24,445 nt of DNA from JANWLD01 sp036276695 (GCA_036276695.1 DASUOI010000052.1:1-24445), one strand, 5' to 3'; positions 1-6,592 are shown, numbered from the stretch's first letter. Numbers and translations: made by a program. Notes: a model not told the origin generated them from the sequence alone.

Positions 1-484
1 TCTTTACCCCGCTCTTCTGTAGTTGGCTTTGTAGTTTGCCGGTGTCTAATGGAACTTTTTCCAGCCAGCCATTGACGGAAGGCTGGCCGTCCTTGTAGTC
101 GACGGAAACAATTATCTTTTTTGCCCCGAATTTCTTGATCAACCTTTTCAACATTGCCGGATCGGTTACCGCCACAGTACCGATAATCACCCTGTCGGCA
201 TACTCTAATAAAAGACCGGCCGATTCTTCCGTCCTGACTCCTCCGCCAACCTGGATGGGAATATTTACTGCCCCTGACACCTGCTTGATTACACCTGTGT
301 TCAAGGGGCGTTTAGCTTTAGCGCCGTCTAAATCAACCATGTGTATATATTCCGCCCCTGCTTCAGCAAATTGTTTCGCAACATCAGCAGGGTTATCGGA
401 ATATTGGGTCATTTTGGCGTAATCTCCCTGTTCAAGCCTTACAGCTTTTCCGCTAATCAAGTCAATAGCAGGATATATTCTCAT
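1..484 (-). CDS. hisA: HisA, ProFAR isomerase (partial, C-terminus off window)
   Basis: 1-(5-phosphoribosyl)-5-[(5-phosphoribosylamino)methylideneamino]imidazole-4-carboxamide isomerase, fourth step of histidine synthesis, a cytosolic TIM barrel. About 161 N-terminal codons of the usual ~240 are present; the frame is open to the window edge. Seen: start MRIYPAIDL with the catalytic Asp at residue 8, HMVDLDGA (47-54), the phosphate-binding stretch QVGGGVRT (78-85), and the second catalytic Asp in VSVDYKDG (about 129). The start at 484 is chosen because the HisA family begins this way. There is no Shine-Dalgarno upstream; the GGAG that should serve it now lies at 665-668, on the far side of a 169-bp insert. 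Last his gene visible; hisF and hisI may follow beyond position 1, which cannot be seen. Confidence 0.95.
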   Translation of the reverse strand, partial: MRIYPAIDLISGKAVRLEQGDYAKMTQYSDNPADVAKQFAEAGAEYIHMVDLDGAKAKRPLNTGVIKQVSGAVNIPIQVGGGVRTEESAGLLLEYADRVIIGTVAVTDPAMLKRLIKKFGAKKIIVSVDYKDGQPSVNGWLEKVPLDTGKLQSQLQKSGVK

Positions 485-653
485 CAGAATTATGCACCAC
501 GCCTTTCCAAACCAAGCAAAGCTTGGTTTTGTAAGTCATTCTTGGCACAGATCAGCATTTTTACCTGCGGTACTCGTGCATCGTACCGCTTGTACGTTTT
601 ACTGCGTTCCTCGGCAAGAAATGCTGCTCTGTACTCAAGTGCATAGATTCTGG
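485..653 (-). mobile_element. 169-bp palindromic MITE-like element between hisH and hisA
   Basis: Seen directly: terminal inverted repeats GTGCATAGATTCTG (639-652 on plus) and CAGAATTATGCAC (485-497), 13 of 14 positions with one indel, flanked on both sides by TCAT (481-484 and 654-657; ATGA on minus). Inside, 548-560 pairs with 619-631 (12 of 13). An apical hairpin has 7-bp perfect arms GCGGTAC/GTACCGC (567-573, 583-589). A second hairpin has 9-bp perfect arms AAACCAAGC/GCTTGGTTT (509-517, 521-529). Together they fold as a closed three-way structure. No transposase is encoded, so it would be non-autonomous. The mobile reading is inference from the repeats and the duplicated flank; a structured RNA is the alternative. 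No second copy is visible in this window. Confidence 0.7.
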
Positions 654-657
654 TCAT
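490..657 (-). CDS. 55-aa ORF running through the palindromic element
   Basis: An ORF of 55 codons starts at the ATGA that ends hisH, has GGAG seven bases upstream (665-668), crosses the whole palindromic element without a stop, and ends with TAA five bases before the hisA ATG. The peptide begins MTRIYALEYRAAF, is rich in Lys/Arg, and matches no family I know. Its codons are set by the inverted repeats, so it may have no function of its own. It could still keep ribosomes moving from hisH to hisA. Start and end are certain as an ORF; whether the peptide matters is unknown. Confidence 0.4.
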   Translation of the reverse strand: MTRIYALEYRAAFLAEERSKTYKRYDARVPQVKMLICAKNDLQNQALLGLERRGA

Positions 658-1250
658 TTAATTGCTCCGCATATATTTAAGAAGTTTTTAAGCACTTGCT
701 CGCCGGTCTCGCCGGATTTTTCCGGGTGGAACTGAGTGCCGTAAAAATTATCCCTAGCAATGGCGCTAGCAAACTTTCCGCCGTAATCCGTTTCGGCCAA
801 AATATACCTGTCGGGGGAGTGAACAGCATAACTGTGTACGAAATATTGGTAAAAATCGTTTTTTATACCATTGAACAACGGTGAAGTTTTGGCTTTGACT
901 TGGTTCCAGCCCATATGTGGTATGGGCTTTATGTCTTTAAAGCGAACACACTTACCGGGTATGACTCCCAATCCGGTTTGATTGTCCTCGTCAATCCTAT
1001 CGACCATCAACTGCATTCCCAGACATATACCTAAGAAAGGTTGTTCTAGTTTTGGCAGGAGCTTATCAAGACCAGAGTTAGCCAGCGACTTCATCGCAGG
1101 ACCAGCCCTGCCTTGGCCGGGGAATATAACACCTTTCGCCGATTTTATTTTTGCTACATCAGAAGTGATTACCGAATCTACTCCAAGCCGCCTTAAGGCG
1201 TTTGAAACCGAACCGATATTACCCGCATCATAGCTAACTATCGCTATCAT
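654..1250 (-). CDS. hisH: HisH, glutaminase subunit of imidazole glycerol-phosphate synthase
   Basis: Class I glutamine amidotransferase that feeds ammonia to HisF in the step that closes the imidazole ring and releases AICAR. It has 198 aa, normal for the family. Seen: N-terminal IAIVSYDAGNIGSV, oxyanion strand FPGQG (43-47), nucleophile Cys76 in GICLGMQ, and the His175/Glu177 pair in FHPEKSG. PHMGWNQV (111-118) is the conserved HisF-contact region. The partner hisF is not in the window. The start overlaps the stop of the HAD gene (ATGA, 1247-1250), and its own stop overlaps an ATG at 655-657, which is probably the ancestral hisA start. Confidence 0.95.
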   Translation of the reverse strand: MIAIVSYDAGNIGSVSNALRRLGVDSVITSDVAKIKSAKGVIFPGQGRAGPAMKSLANSGLDKLLPKLEQPFLGICLGMQLMVDRIDEDNQTGLGVIPGKCVRFKDIKPIPHMGWNQVKAKTSPLFNGIKNDFYQYFVHSYAVHSPDRYILAETDYGGKFASAIARDNFYGTQFHPEKSGETGEQVLKNFLNICGAIK

Positions 1251-1894
1251 CTTTTATCTGACCCTTCTATCAAGCCGATTAGACCTTTTAGGGTGTCTAT
1301 GTACTTATCGGCACCTTCAGGATATTCGTCCGCCGGTAAATGCTCCGTCAGACAAACCACATAGCCGCCGCTGGCTTTGGCGGCTTTTATGCCATTTAGC
1401 GAATCTTCGACAATTATCGACTCTTCGGGTTTGACGCCTAACTCTTTCATCGCCAACAAAAATGAGTCCGGATTTGGTTTTGTCCGCACATCAGGCGTGT
1501 CAAAAACTGACACCATGCATTCAAACAGGTGCGGGTTGCTCAGTCTGGACATCACTTGATCAGCCCATGCCCCAGGAGAAGAGGTCGCCAGGCCTATTTT
1601 TATCCCTTTTTTATTTAGCTCCTCCAGCAATCCTTCTAAGCCTTCGGTCAGCTTCGCTTCCTTGTAAACGGTTTTTGCCAATTCAAAGTACCTAGCTAAA
1701 AACTCAGATTTTTTAACCTTGAATCCATGCTCTGAAGCCATACGATAAATTTTATCCAGTGAAGAGGCTTTGATCCGGGGCTTCATGCTTTTGTATATAT
1801 CGGGCCCAAAAAACTCCATATCGTGTTTTTCCCACACACTCTCGCTGTCCAGTATGACTCCATCCATGTCAAAAATAACTGCTTTTATCATCAT
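1247..1894 (-). CDS. HAD-family phosphatase in the his operon, candidate histidinol-phosphate phosphatase
   Basis: A 215-aa haloacid dehalogenase-like hydrolase of the beta-phosphoglucomutase type. Seen: motif I DMDG with nucleophile Asp9 and acid Asp11, a helical cap of about 15-90, motif II in LATSS (102-106), Lys139 (motif III) in TKPNPDSF, and motif IV EDSLNGI with Glu163/Asp164. It overlaps both neighbours by four bases, so it is translated with the his genes. Known: histidinol-phosphate phosphatase is a HAD enzyme in several bacteria and no other candidate is in the window. Inference: this could be that enzyme, in the place where hisB often lies. Equally possible is a sugar-phosphate or housecleaning phosphatase; the family alone does not fix the substrate. 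Confidence 0.8.
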   Translation of the reverse strand: MMIKAVIFDMDGVILDSESVWEKHDMEFFGPDIYKSMKPRIKASSLDKIYRMASEHGFKVKKSEFLARYFELAKTVYKEAKLTEGLEGLLEELNKKGIKIGLATSSPGAWADQVMSRLSNPHLFECMVSVFDTPDVRTKPNPDSFLLAMKELGVKPEESIIVEDSLNGIKAAKASGGYVVCLTEHLPADEYPEGADKYIDTLKGLIGLIEGSDKR

Positions 1895-3144
1895 TTTCCT
1901 ATCTTTCCAAGGACCTCGAAACCGCTCAAGCCATTTAGCATAACAGCCATGGCCAGCAGGCCAGCTCCTCTTTTATCATTCTTCTCCAGTAATTTTGCTA
2001 TATTGACGGTCAGCAGGGCGCAGCCCGCCAAAGCCGCCTTGAATCTTTTGTATTCATTTTTCATATCAGCGCCATTCTTGTTAAGAGCATTCAAAGCAGG
2101 GTTTATACGAAGATTGATTATTTGGCTGGCGATTGCCATGTGCGGCTCAAACGCAGGCGACTTTGAAAAATCCGCATCAACCTTTATAGTGTTGCCTTCT
2201 TCGTCGTAACTATAACTGTAAGGCAGCTTTGGGTCGTAATACATGCCTGCCATAGGCAAAAAACCGCTGTGCGCCAGTGCTTTGACATCCGCCAAAATAA
2301 CCGGGTTATTATCGCCGGCTGCTGCCGGGTCAAAAACCTTCGCGCCGTTTCCGGTCAAGAAAATATTACCGGCATGATCATCCCCGTGCGATGTATTTAC
2401 CCATGCATCATCTTCACCGGAATAGGCCAAAGATTTCCTGGCTTCTTCAACGGTATCTTCTAACGTCTGAGGATAGACCTCGCCGTTTATAAGCCATTTG
2501 GAGCGCATGATAACCTGCCAGCTGAGGGTAAGACTTTTGCCGTCATCTGCAGGCAGGACAAATGTCGTTTCAGGCTTGTACCAATCATCTATGCGCCCGC
2601 CCGCCTCAAAACGACGGGCAAAAAACATCTGAATAGGCGATTTTGCGGCTTGCTCGGCTAAAACTTTTTTAAATGAGCCGGCTTCAGCCCGTCCTATAGC
2701 CTGGTTCATGGCTTCAAGCTTTTTTAGGTCTTTTTTGTCAATTTCAACCTGGTTGTTTTTATAAGTGAGCGCTAGCTTGTCAAAAAGCGTCGGACTATCC
2801 GTCCAGGGATAAACTAGTAGCGGAAACTTGGGATTTTCGCTTTTCATTACTGGTGCATAGACCGGCCAGCCTGAACTGGCAAGAAGCTCAGCTTGCTCGT
2901 ATTCTTTTTCTACTTTTGAGTTGGTTTCTATGTGGACTTTGAAAAAGTACTTTTTTCTGGCAATCCTCCCGGAGGCAGCTACCGAGTTTAGGGAAGCCGG
3001 GCTGGAAATGACCCTTACATCAATAACATTACTCGAAGGCAAAGCATTATTTATATATTCGGAAAAAAGCTGATTGCGTTCTAAAATATTAGACGCCTCA
3101 AATCCGCCAATAGTCAGACCGGCAATTTCCTGAGCTGATTTCAT
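1891..3144 (-). CDS. APH/choline-kinase-fold protein of unknown substrate, inside the his operon
   Basis: A 417-aa protein with protein-kinase-like phosphotransferase signatures. Seen: FFKV with Lys69 as likely ATP-binding Lys, followed by a Glu-rich helix (79-86). The catalytic loop is HGDDHAGN (253-260) with Asp255 as catalytic base and Asn260 as metal ligand. VFDPA with Asp272 is the second metal site (the DFG equivalent). The C-terminal 90 residues are helical and hydrophobic in part. It overlaps hisD and the HAD gene by ATGA at both ends, so it is an integral operon member. No step of histidine synthesis needs such a kinase. It may phosphorylate a small molecule, act in regulation, or be a passenger. 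I cannot name a substrate; the fold assignment is fairly sure. Confidence 0.75.
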   Translation of the reverse strand: MKSAQEIAGLTIGGFEASNILERNQLFSEYINNALPSSNVIDVRVISSPASLNSVAASGRIARKKYFFKVHIETNSKVEKEYEQAELLASSGWPVYAPVMKSENPKFPLLVYPWTDSPTLFDKLALTYKNNQVEIDKKDLKKLEAMNQAIGRAEAGSFKKVLAEQAAKSPIQMFFARRFEAGGRIDDWYKPETTFVLPADDGKSLTLSWQVIMRSKWLINGEVYPQTLEDTVEEARKSLAYSGEDDAWVNTSHGDDHAGNIFLTGNGAKVFDPAAAGDNNPVILADVKALAHSGFLPMAGMYYDPKLPYSYSYDEEGNTIKVDADFSKSPAFEPHMAIASQIINLRINPALNALNKNGADMKNEYKRFKAALAGCALLTVNIAKLLEKNDKRGAGLLAMAVMLNGLSGFEVLGKIGK

Positions 3145-4439
3145 TTTTCGAACCTGATTTGTACTGATCTTTTGTGAGCATCCAATCCTTCTACATCGGA
3201 CAAGGTCTCGACTATCGGCTTCAACCGGTCGAGTCCATCCTTGGTAAGCTCTTGATACCCGGAAGTTTTTAAAAACATCCTGACGCCTACCGGCGAAGCG
3301 AATTTAGGCGCAACACCTGTAGGAAGACAGTGGTTGGTACCACTGGCGTAATCGCCAACTGCCACAGGCGCCCAATCGCCGAGGAAAACCGTCCCTGCAT
3401 TAGTGAGTTTTGTAAGCAAGCTCTTCGGATTTTTAACCTGGACCTCCAAGTGCTCCGGCGAATAGTCGTTAGAAAACTCAATCATTTGCTCAAGGGAGTC
3501 GACCAAGATTATCGCGCTATAGCGCTTTAAAGCTTCCGATATATACTGTTGTCGTTTTAACGCAGGGCTTTGTTTTTCTACTTCCTTAGCAGTTTGCTCG
3601 GCGACTTTTCTTGAGTTGGTTACTACCACGCCGGCTGAGTCTCCGCCGTGTTCGCACCGGGCAAGTATATCGGCTGCTAAATACGCAGGGTTGGCTGTGT
3701 CGTCAGCCAATATCAGCGCTTCGCTGGGCCCGGAAAGCATATCTATGCCCACCCGGCCGAATACTTGAAGTTTTGCCGTCTGGACATAAGGGTTGCCCGG
3801 CCCGGCTATAAACCTCACCGGCTTTATGCTTTCAGTCCCATAAGCTAGGGCTGCGATTGCCTGCACTCCGCCTATCCTGTATATCTCGTCAGCTCCGGCT
3901 AAATCCGCAGATACTATCATTTCTGGAAGCTCACCCGTCGGGGGAAAACATACGACTTTCCTTGCAACGCCAGCAGTCCTAGCAGCTACAGTTAAGATCT
4001 GGGCTACTACCGGTAAAGGCGCTTTGCCGGCCGGTACATACAGACCCGCGCTTTCAATAGGGGTGTGTCTCAGCCCAGTTACCACGCCTGGAGTAGTTTC
4101 AACCTCCCATGAATCGACTATATGCTCCCTCTCGGCCTTGGCGTAAGCCGAAGATATTTCTATCTGCTCGCGCATTACGGAAATGACTTTAGGATCAACG
4201 CGTTTATAAGCTTTTTCTATATCTTCTTTGCTTACCTTCAGACTTTTGGCTTCAAATTCAGGGTCGTCGAATTTCCGGGCATATTTTACGACTGCTTTAT
4301 CGCCGTCCTTGCGCACTTCGTCTATAATCCCGGCGACATAACCCCGGATTGATTCCATGTCCGCCTGTGAACGCTCAAGTATTATTTTTTTATCTTTTTC
4401 AGATGTTTTTTTCCAGTCATAAATCCTGATACCGCTCAT
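3141..4439 (-). CDS. hisD: HisD, histidinol dehydrogenase
   Basis: Zinc-dependent NAD enzyme that oxidises histidinol to histidine in the last two steps. It has 432 aa, the full family length. Seen: GLYVPAGKAPLP (132-143), FIAGPGNPYVQTAK (210-223), the catalytic pair Glu329/His330 in SPEHLEV, zinc ligand Asp363 in VGDYASGTNH, and zinc ligand His422 in DAHKRSV. The remaining zinc motif, usually QAEH, reads RCEH (261-264): His264 is kept, but the Gln that binds zinc in E. coli (Gln259) is Arg261. The start overlaps the hisG stop by ATGA; the end overlaps the kinase-like gene. Confidence 0.95.
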   Translation of the reverse strand: MSGIRIYDWKKTSEKDKKIILERSQADMESIRGYVAGIIDEVRKDGDKAVVKYARKFDDPEFEAKSLKVSKEDIEKAYKRVDPKVISVMREQIEISSAYAKAEREHIVDSWEVETTPGVVTGLRHTPIESAGLYVPAGKAPLPVVAQILTVAARTAGVARKVVCFPPTGELPEMIVSADLAGADEIYRIGGVQAIAALAYGTESIKPVRFIAGPGNPYVQTAKLQVFGRVGIDMLSGPSEALILADDTANPAYLAADILARCEHGGDSAGVVVTNSRKVAEQTAKEVEKQSPALKRQQYISEALKRYSAIILVDSLEQMIEFSNDYSPEHLEVQVKNPKSLLTKLTNAGTVFLGDWAPVAVGDYASGTNHCLPTGVAPKFASPVGVRMFLKTSGYQELTKDGLDRLKPIVETLSDVEGLDAHKRSVQIRFEK

Positions 4440-5059
4440 TTGTTTACCTCGCTTAGACTTTTAAGAAATTTTTCAGCTTTTTTTGATTGTTCTTTCGGAG
4501 TTATCAACACTGCTTCAGAATTAACCACCTCAGCGATAACATTCAAGTCGTTGGCTTTAAGCGTTTCGCCGGTCTGGGTTAAATCGCAGATAGCGTCTGC
4601 CAGCCCTATAGCCGGAGCAGCTTCAACTGAGCCCCGGATATTTACGATAGCCGCGCCTAAACCATTAGCCCGCAAAAATTTTCGCAGGCTGTTCGGATAA
4701 GAGGTTGCTATCCTCTCGCCTTCTAAATCTGCTATTTTTTTAATCTTAGAGCCTTTCGGAACAGCAATAACAAGCCTGCAATGGCCAAATCCAAGCTTAG
4801 ATTGCAATGCAATTTTCTTGTTTTCTTCATATAGCAGATTTTCGCCAACTATACCGAAGTCAGCTACTGAGCTGGCTACGTATTCAGGTATATCGCCGTA
4901 GCGCACAAAAAGTATTTCCAGATTGTTTTCGCAGGGCACTATGAAAGAGTTCTTGCTGCTTTGAGGGACTTTTACTCCTTGTTTTTCTAAGAATTTTAGG
5001 CTGTCTTTGCGTAATCTACCTGATTTTTGTATGGCAATCCGCAGATTAGACCGCTTCAT
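4436..5059 (-). CDS. hisG: HisG, ATP phosphoribosyltransferase, catalytic domains only
   Basis: Joins ATP and PRPP, the committed step of histidine synthesis. I start it at MKRSNLRIAIQKSGRL (5059), preceded by AAAGG five bases upstream; a longer frame to 5116 would lie deep inside hisS. The product is 207 aa. The sequence resembles the long-form enzyme (RIAIQKSGRL at 7-16, FGIVGENLL, IATSYP, the PRPP-site stretch ADAICDLTQTGETL). It nevertheless stops where the long form's ~80-residue regulatory domain that binds histidine should begin. Short forms of this length normally need HisZ, a HisS-like partner; none is seen, but full-length hisS is next door and overlaps by 14 bases. Confidence 0.93.
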   Translation of the reverse strand: MKRSNLRIAIQKSGRLRKDSLKFLEKQGVKVPQSSKNSFIVPCENNLEILFVRYGDIPEYVASSVADFGIVGENLLYEENKKIALQSKLGFGHCRLVIAVPKGSKIKKIADLEGERIATSYPNSLRKFLRANGLGAAIVNIRGSVEAAPAIGLADAICDLTQTGETLKANDLNVIAEVVNSEAVLITPKEQSKKAEKFLKSLSEVNK

Positions 5060-6341
5060 AAAAACCTTTAATATAGCTGACGAGCTGGCTTGCAGGGAGG
5101 CGCTTTTCGACACCATTGCTCATGCGGCGAATCAAGATTTCATCTTTCTCCCTTTCGTCCGGTCCCCGGACTATTACAAAAGGAATTTTCTTTTTATCGG
5201 CAAATTTAAACTGTTTAGATAAGTTACCCGAGCCTAAGTACAGCTCTGATGAAAGACGCTCAGACAATAAGGTGTTATAGATTTCTATCGAATCATTCAA
5301 AGAATCTTTATCGAATACCGTGACGAGTGAGGACACTCCGCTAATGCCTCCTTTGGTAAGGCCTAGTTCTTCCAGCAGAATCATTATTCTTTCAAATCCG
5401 AAAGAAACGCCTACGCCGGAGAATTCGTCTTTGGAAAACAGCCCGGCAAGATTGTCATATCGTCCGCCGGCACAGATTGTACCAAGATTTGAATCCGGAT
5501 AAACCACCTCAAATGTCATGCCGGTATAGTAGTCCAGCCCGCGGGCAAGGCTTGGATCGAATTTAATCAAACCGTCAGGAACCTTTAGCAATTTGCATTT
5601 TTCCAGGTATTCTTCCAGCTCGGCGGTATTAAACTCCTCTAGCTTGTCCAGAGTTGCTTTGTTATTACTCGCTGGCTTTAAAAGTTTCAAGATGTCTCTT
5701 GCCTTTTTTATGCCAATTTTTTCCAGTTCGGCTGCAACCTTTTCTTCGCCAATCTTTTCTAACTTATCTATCAGCCTTATAGCCTGGGTTGTCTGACCTT
5801 CGGACACGCCGTAGCTTTTTAAGATTTCGTTTAATAACTTACGAGAATTGACCCTAATGACTATTTTATCCAATTGCAGTCTTTCAAAGACCGAATATAT
5901 TAGCTTGGTAATCTCAGCCTCGCAGACAATTTCATTTGAGCCTATGATGTCCGCGTCGCACTGGTAAAATTCGCGTAAGCGGCCTCTCTGGGGCCTCTCG
6001 GCTCGCCATACCGGCTGAGCCTGGAACCGCTTGAATGGCATGGGCAAATTCTGGTTATTAGCAGCGACAAACCTAGCAAACGGCATAGTCAGATCAAACG
6101 GCAGTGCTACTTCGCGGCCACCGTAATCTTCAAATGTATAGGCCAGCTTTTCATCGCTCTGTCCGCCCGTCTTGCCTAGAATAGTTTCCGCTTTGGACAA
6201 TATGGGTGTTTCAATCTGTTGGTAACCAAACTGTTTGAATGCCTTGATGATGGTAAGCATCGTTTTGTTGCGCCATACCATGTCTTCGGGCAATAAATCT
6301 CGTGTACCTTTAAGAACTGTGGGTTCTATATACTTTTTCAT
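5046..6341 (-). CDS. hisS: HisS, histidine-tRNA ligase
   Basis: Class II aminoacyl-tRNA synthetase that charges tRNA-His. It has 431 aa from MKKYIEP, chosen because AAAGGA lies six bases upstream and the family begins GTRDLLP soon after; an upstream start at 6368 would sit in the terminator tail. Seen: motif 2 with WRAERPQRGRLREF (112-125), histidine-binding RGLDYYTG (267-274), motif 3 GVSFGFERI (311-319), and a C-terminal anticodon-binding domain (about 340-431, FVIVRGPDE). The His motifs and anticodon domain argue for a true synthetase rather than HisZ. It is the first gene behind the attenuator, so tRNA charging and histidine synthesis share one control. Confidence 0.96.
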   Translation of the reverse strand: MKKYIEPTVLKGTRDLLPEDMVWRNKTMLTIIKAFKQFGYQQIETPILSKAETILGKTGGQSDEKLAYTFEDYGGREVALPFDLTMPFARFVAANNQNLPMPFKRFQAQPVWRAERPQRGRLREFYQCDADIIGSNEIVCEAEITKLIYSVFERLQLDKIVIRVNSRKLLNEILKSYGVSEGQTTQAIRLIDKLEKIGEEKVAAELEKIGIKKARDILKLLKPASNNKATLDKLEEFNTAELEEYLEKCKLLKVPDGLIKFDPSLARGLDYYTGMTFEVVYPDSNLGTICAGGRYDNLAGLFSKDEFSGVGVSFGFERIMILLEELGLTKGGISGVSSLVTVFDKDSLNDSIEIYNTLLSERLSSELYLGSGNLSKQFKFADKKKIPFVIVRGPDEREKDEILIRRMSNGVEKRLPASQLVSYIKGFYEAV

Positions 6342-6368
6342 AAAATTCCTTTCATTATATCTCAACAA

Positions 6369-6398
6369 TCAAAAACGCCGGAAGCTTGTTCCGGCGTT
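6369..6398 (-). terminator. his attenuator terminator
   Basis: A perfect 10-bp stem AACGCCGGAA / TTCCGGCGTT with a 5-base loop (arms 389-398 and 374-383 of the 6000s, transcribed leftward). It is followed by three more T, giving a run of five. It stands between the leader peptide stop and hisS. No other minus-strand gene ends here, so it acts on the leader transcript. Confidence 0.88.
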
Positions 6399-6443
6399 AC
6401 AATTTTTAAAGGCAATATGTAAGCTAACCGACAAGCTCCGGCG
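6376..6443 (-). promoter_or_regulatory. his antiterminator pairing
   Basis: The segment CGCCGGAGCTTGT (6443 down to 6431) lies in the last codons of the leader peptide. It can pair over 13 bp, with one bulged U, with ACAAGCTTCCGGCG (6389 down to 6376), which contains the terminator's 3' arm. The two structures exclude each other. A ribosome at the leader stop would cover the first segment and let the terminator form; one stalled at the first His codon would leave it free. The pairing is seen in the sequence; the mechanism is inferred from known amino-acid attenuators. Confidence 0.82.
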
Positions 6444-6486
6444 AAATATGTATATGATGATGGTCTGAAACATTTAAAGTTTTCAT
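6424..6486 (-). CDS. hisL: Histidine leader peptide (20 aa, four His)
   Basis: A 20-codon ORF reading MKTLNVSDHHHIHISPELVG, then TAG. Residues 9-13 are HHHIH, encoded by CAT codons, far above chance for a peptide of this size. It is placed between a promoter-like sequence and the terminator in front of hisS-hisG-hisD. Its role would be to sense charged tRNA-His by ribosome pausing. It does not resemble the enterobacterial HisL outside the His run, so it looks independently built. Only a weak GAGAAG precedes the ATG; the likely promoter puts the transcript start at or next to the ATG, so it may be read from a leaderless mRNA. Confidence 0.87.
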   Translation of the reverse strand: MKTLNVSDHHHIHISPELVG

Positions 6487-6494
6487 ACTTCTCT

Positions 6495-6522
6495 ATTATT
6501 TCATAATCCTGCAGAAAATCAA
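6495..6522 (-). promoter_or_regulatory. Probable promoter of the his operon
   Basis: TTGATT (6522-6517), a 16-base spacer, and AATAAT (6500-6495) with TG one base upstream (extended -10). Transcription should begin near 6488-6486, at the leader peptide start. Confidence 0.55.
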
Positions 6523-6539
6523 CTGCTTGAACACTGCTC

Positions 6540-6568
6540 TTGTCTTTCTTGGTTTTTGGGTAGATAAT
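6540..6568 (+). promoter_or_regulatory. Probable promoter of the membrane protein gene
   Basis: TTGTCT (6540-6545), a 17-base spacer, and GATAAT (6563-6568). It drives the plus-strand gene at 6593 and is divergent from the his promoter, with about 17 bases between the two -35 boxes. Confidence 0.6.
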
Positions 6569-6592
6569 TTAACTAAAGTCAAGGAGGTGGCG

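Noticed and set aside
5060..5116. Upstream extension of hisG to 5116
   Set aside because: The added 19 residues lie inside hisS and match nothing in HisG; the start at 5059 has AAAGG upstream and begins like the family.
6354..6359. TATAAT on minus just before hisS as an attenuator-free promoter
   Set aside because: The position for a -35 box falls in the terminator stem (TCCGGC) and there is no TG extension; a chance match is more likely.
6342..6368. Upstream extension of hisS to 6368
   Set aside because: It starts at the terminator's tail with no ribosome site; MKKYIEP at 6341 has AAAGGA at good spacing and fits the family.
6384..6473. Alternative leader reading frame with an Ile run
   Set aside because: The overlapping frame from the ATG at 6473 has three Ile codons, but it runs into the terminator stem, where a coding ribosome would destroy the regulation; the His frame stops before it and precedes his genes.
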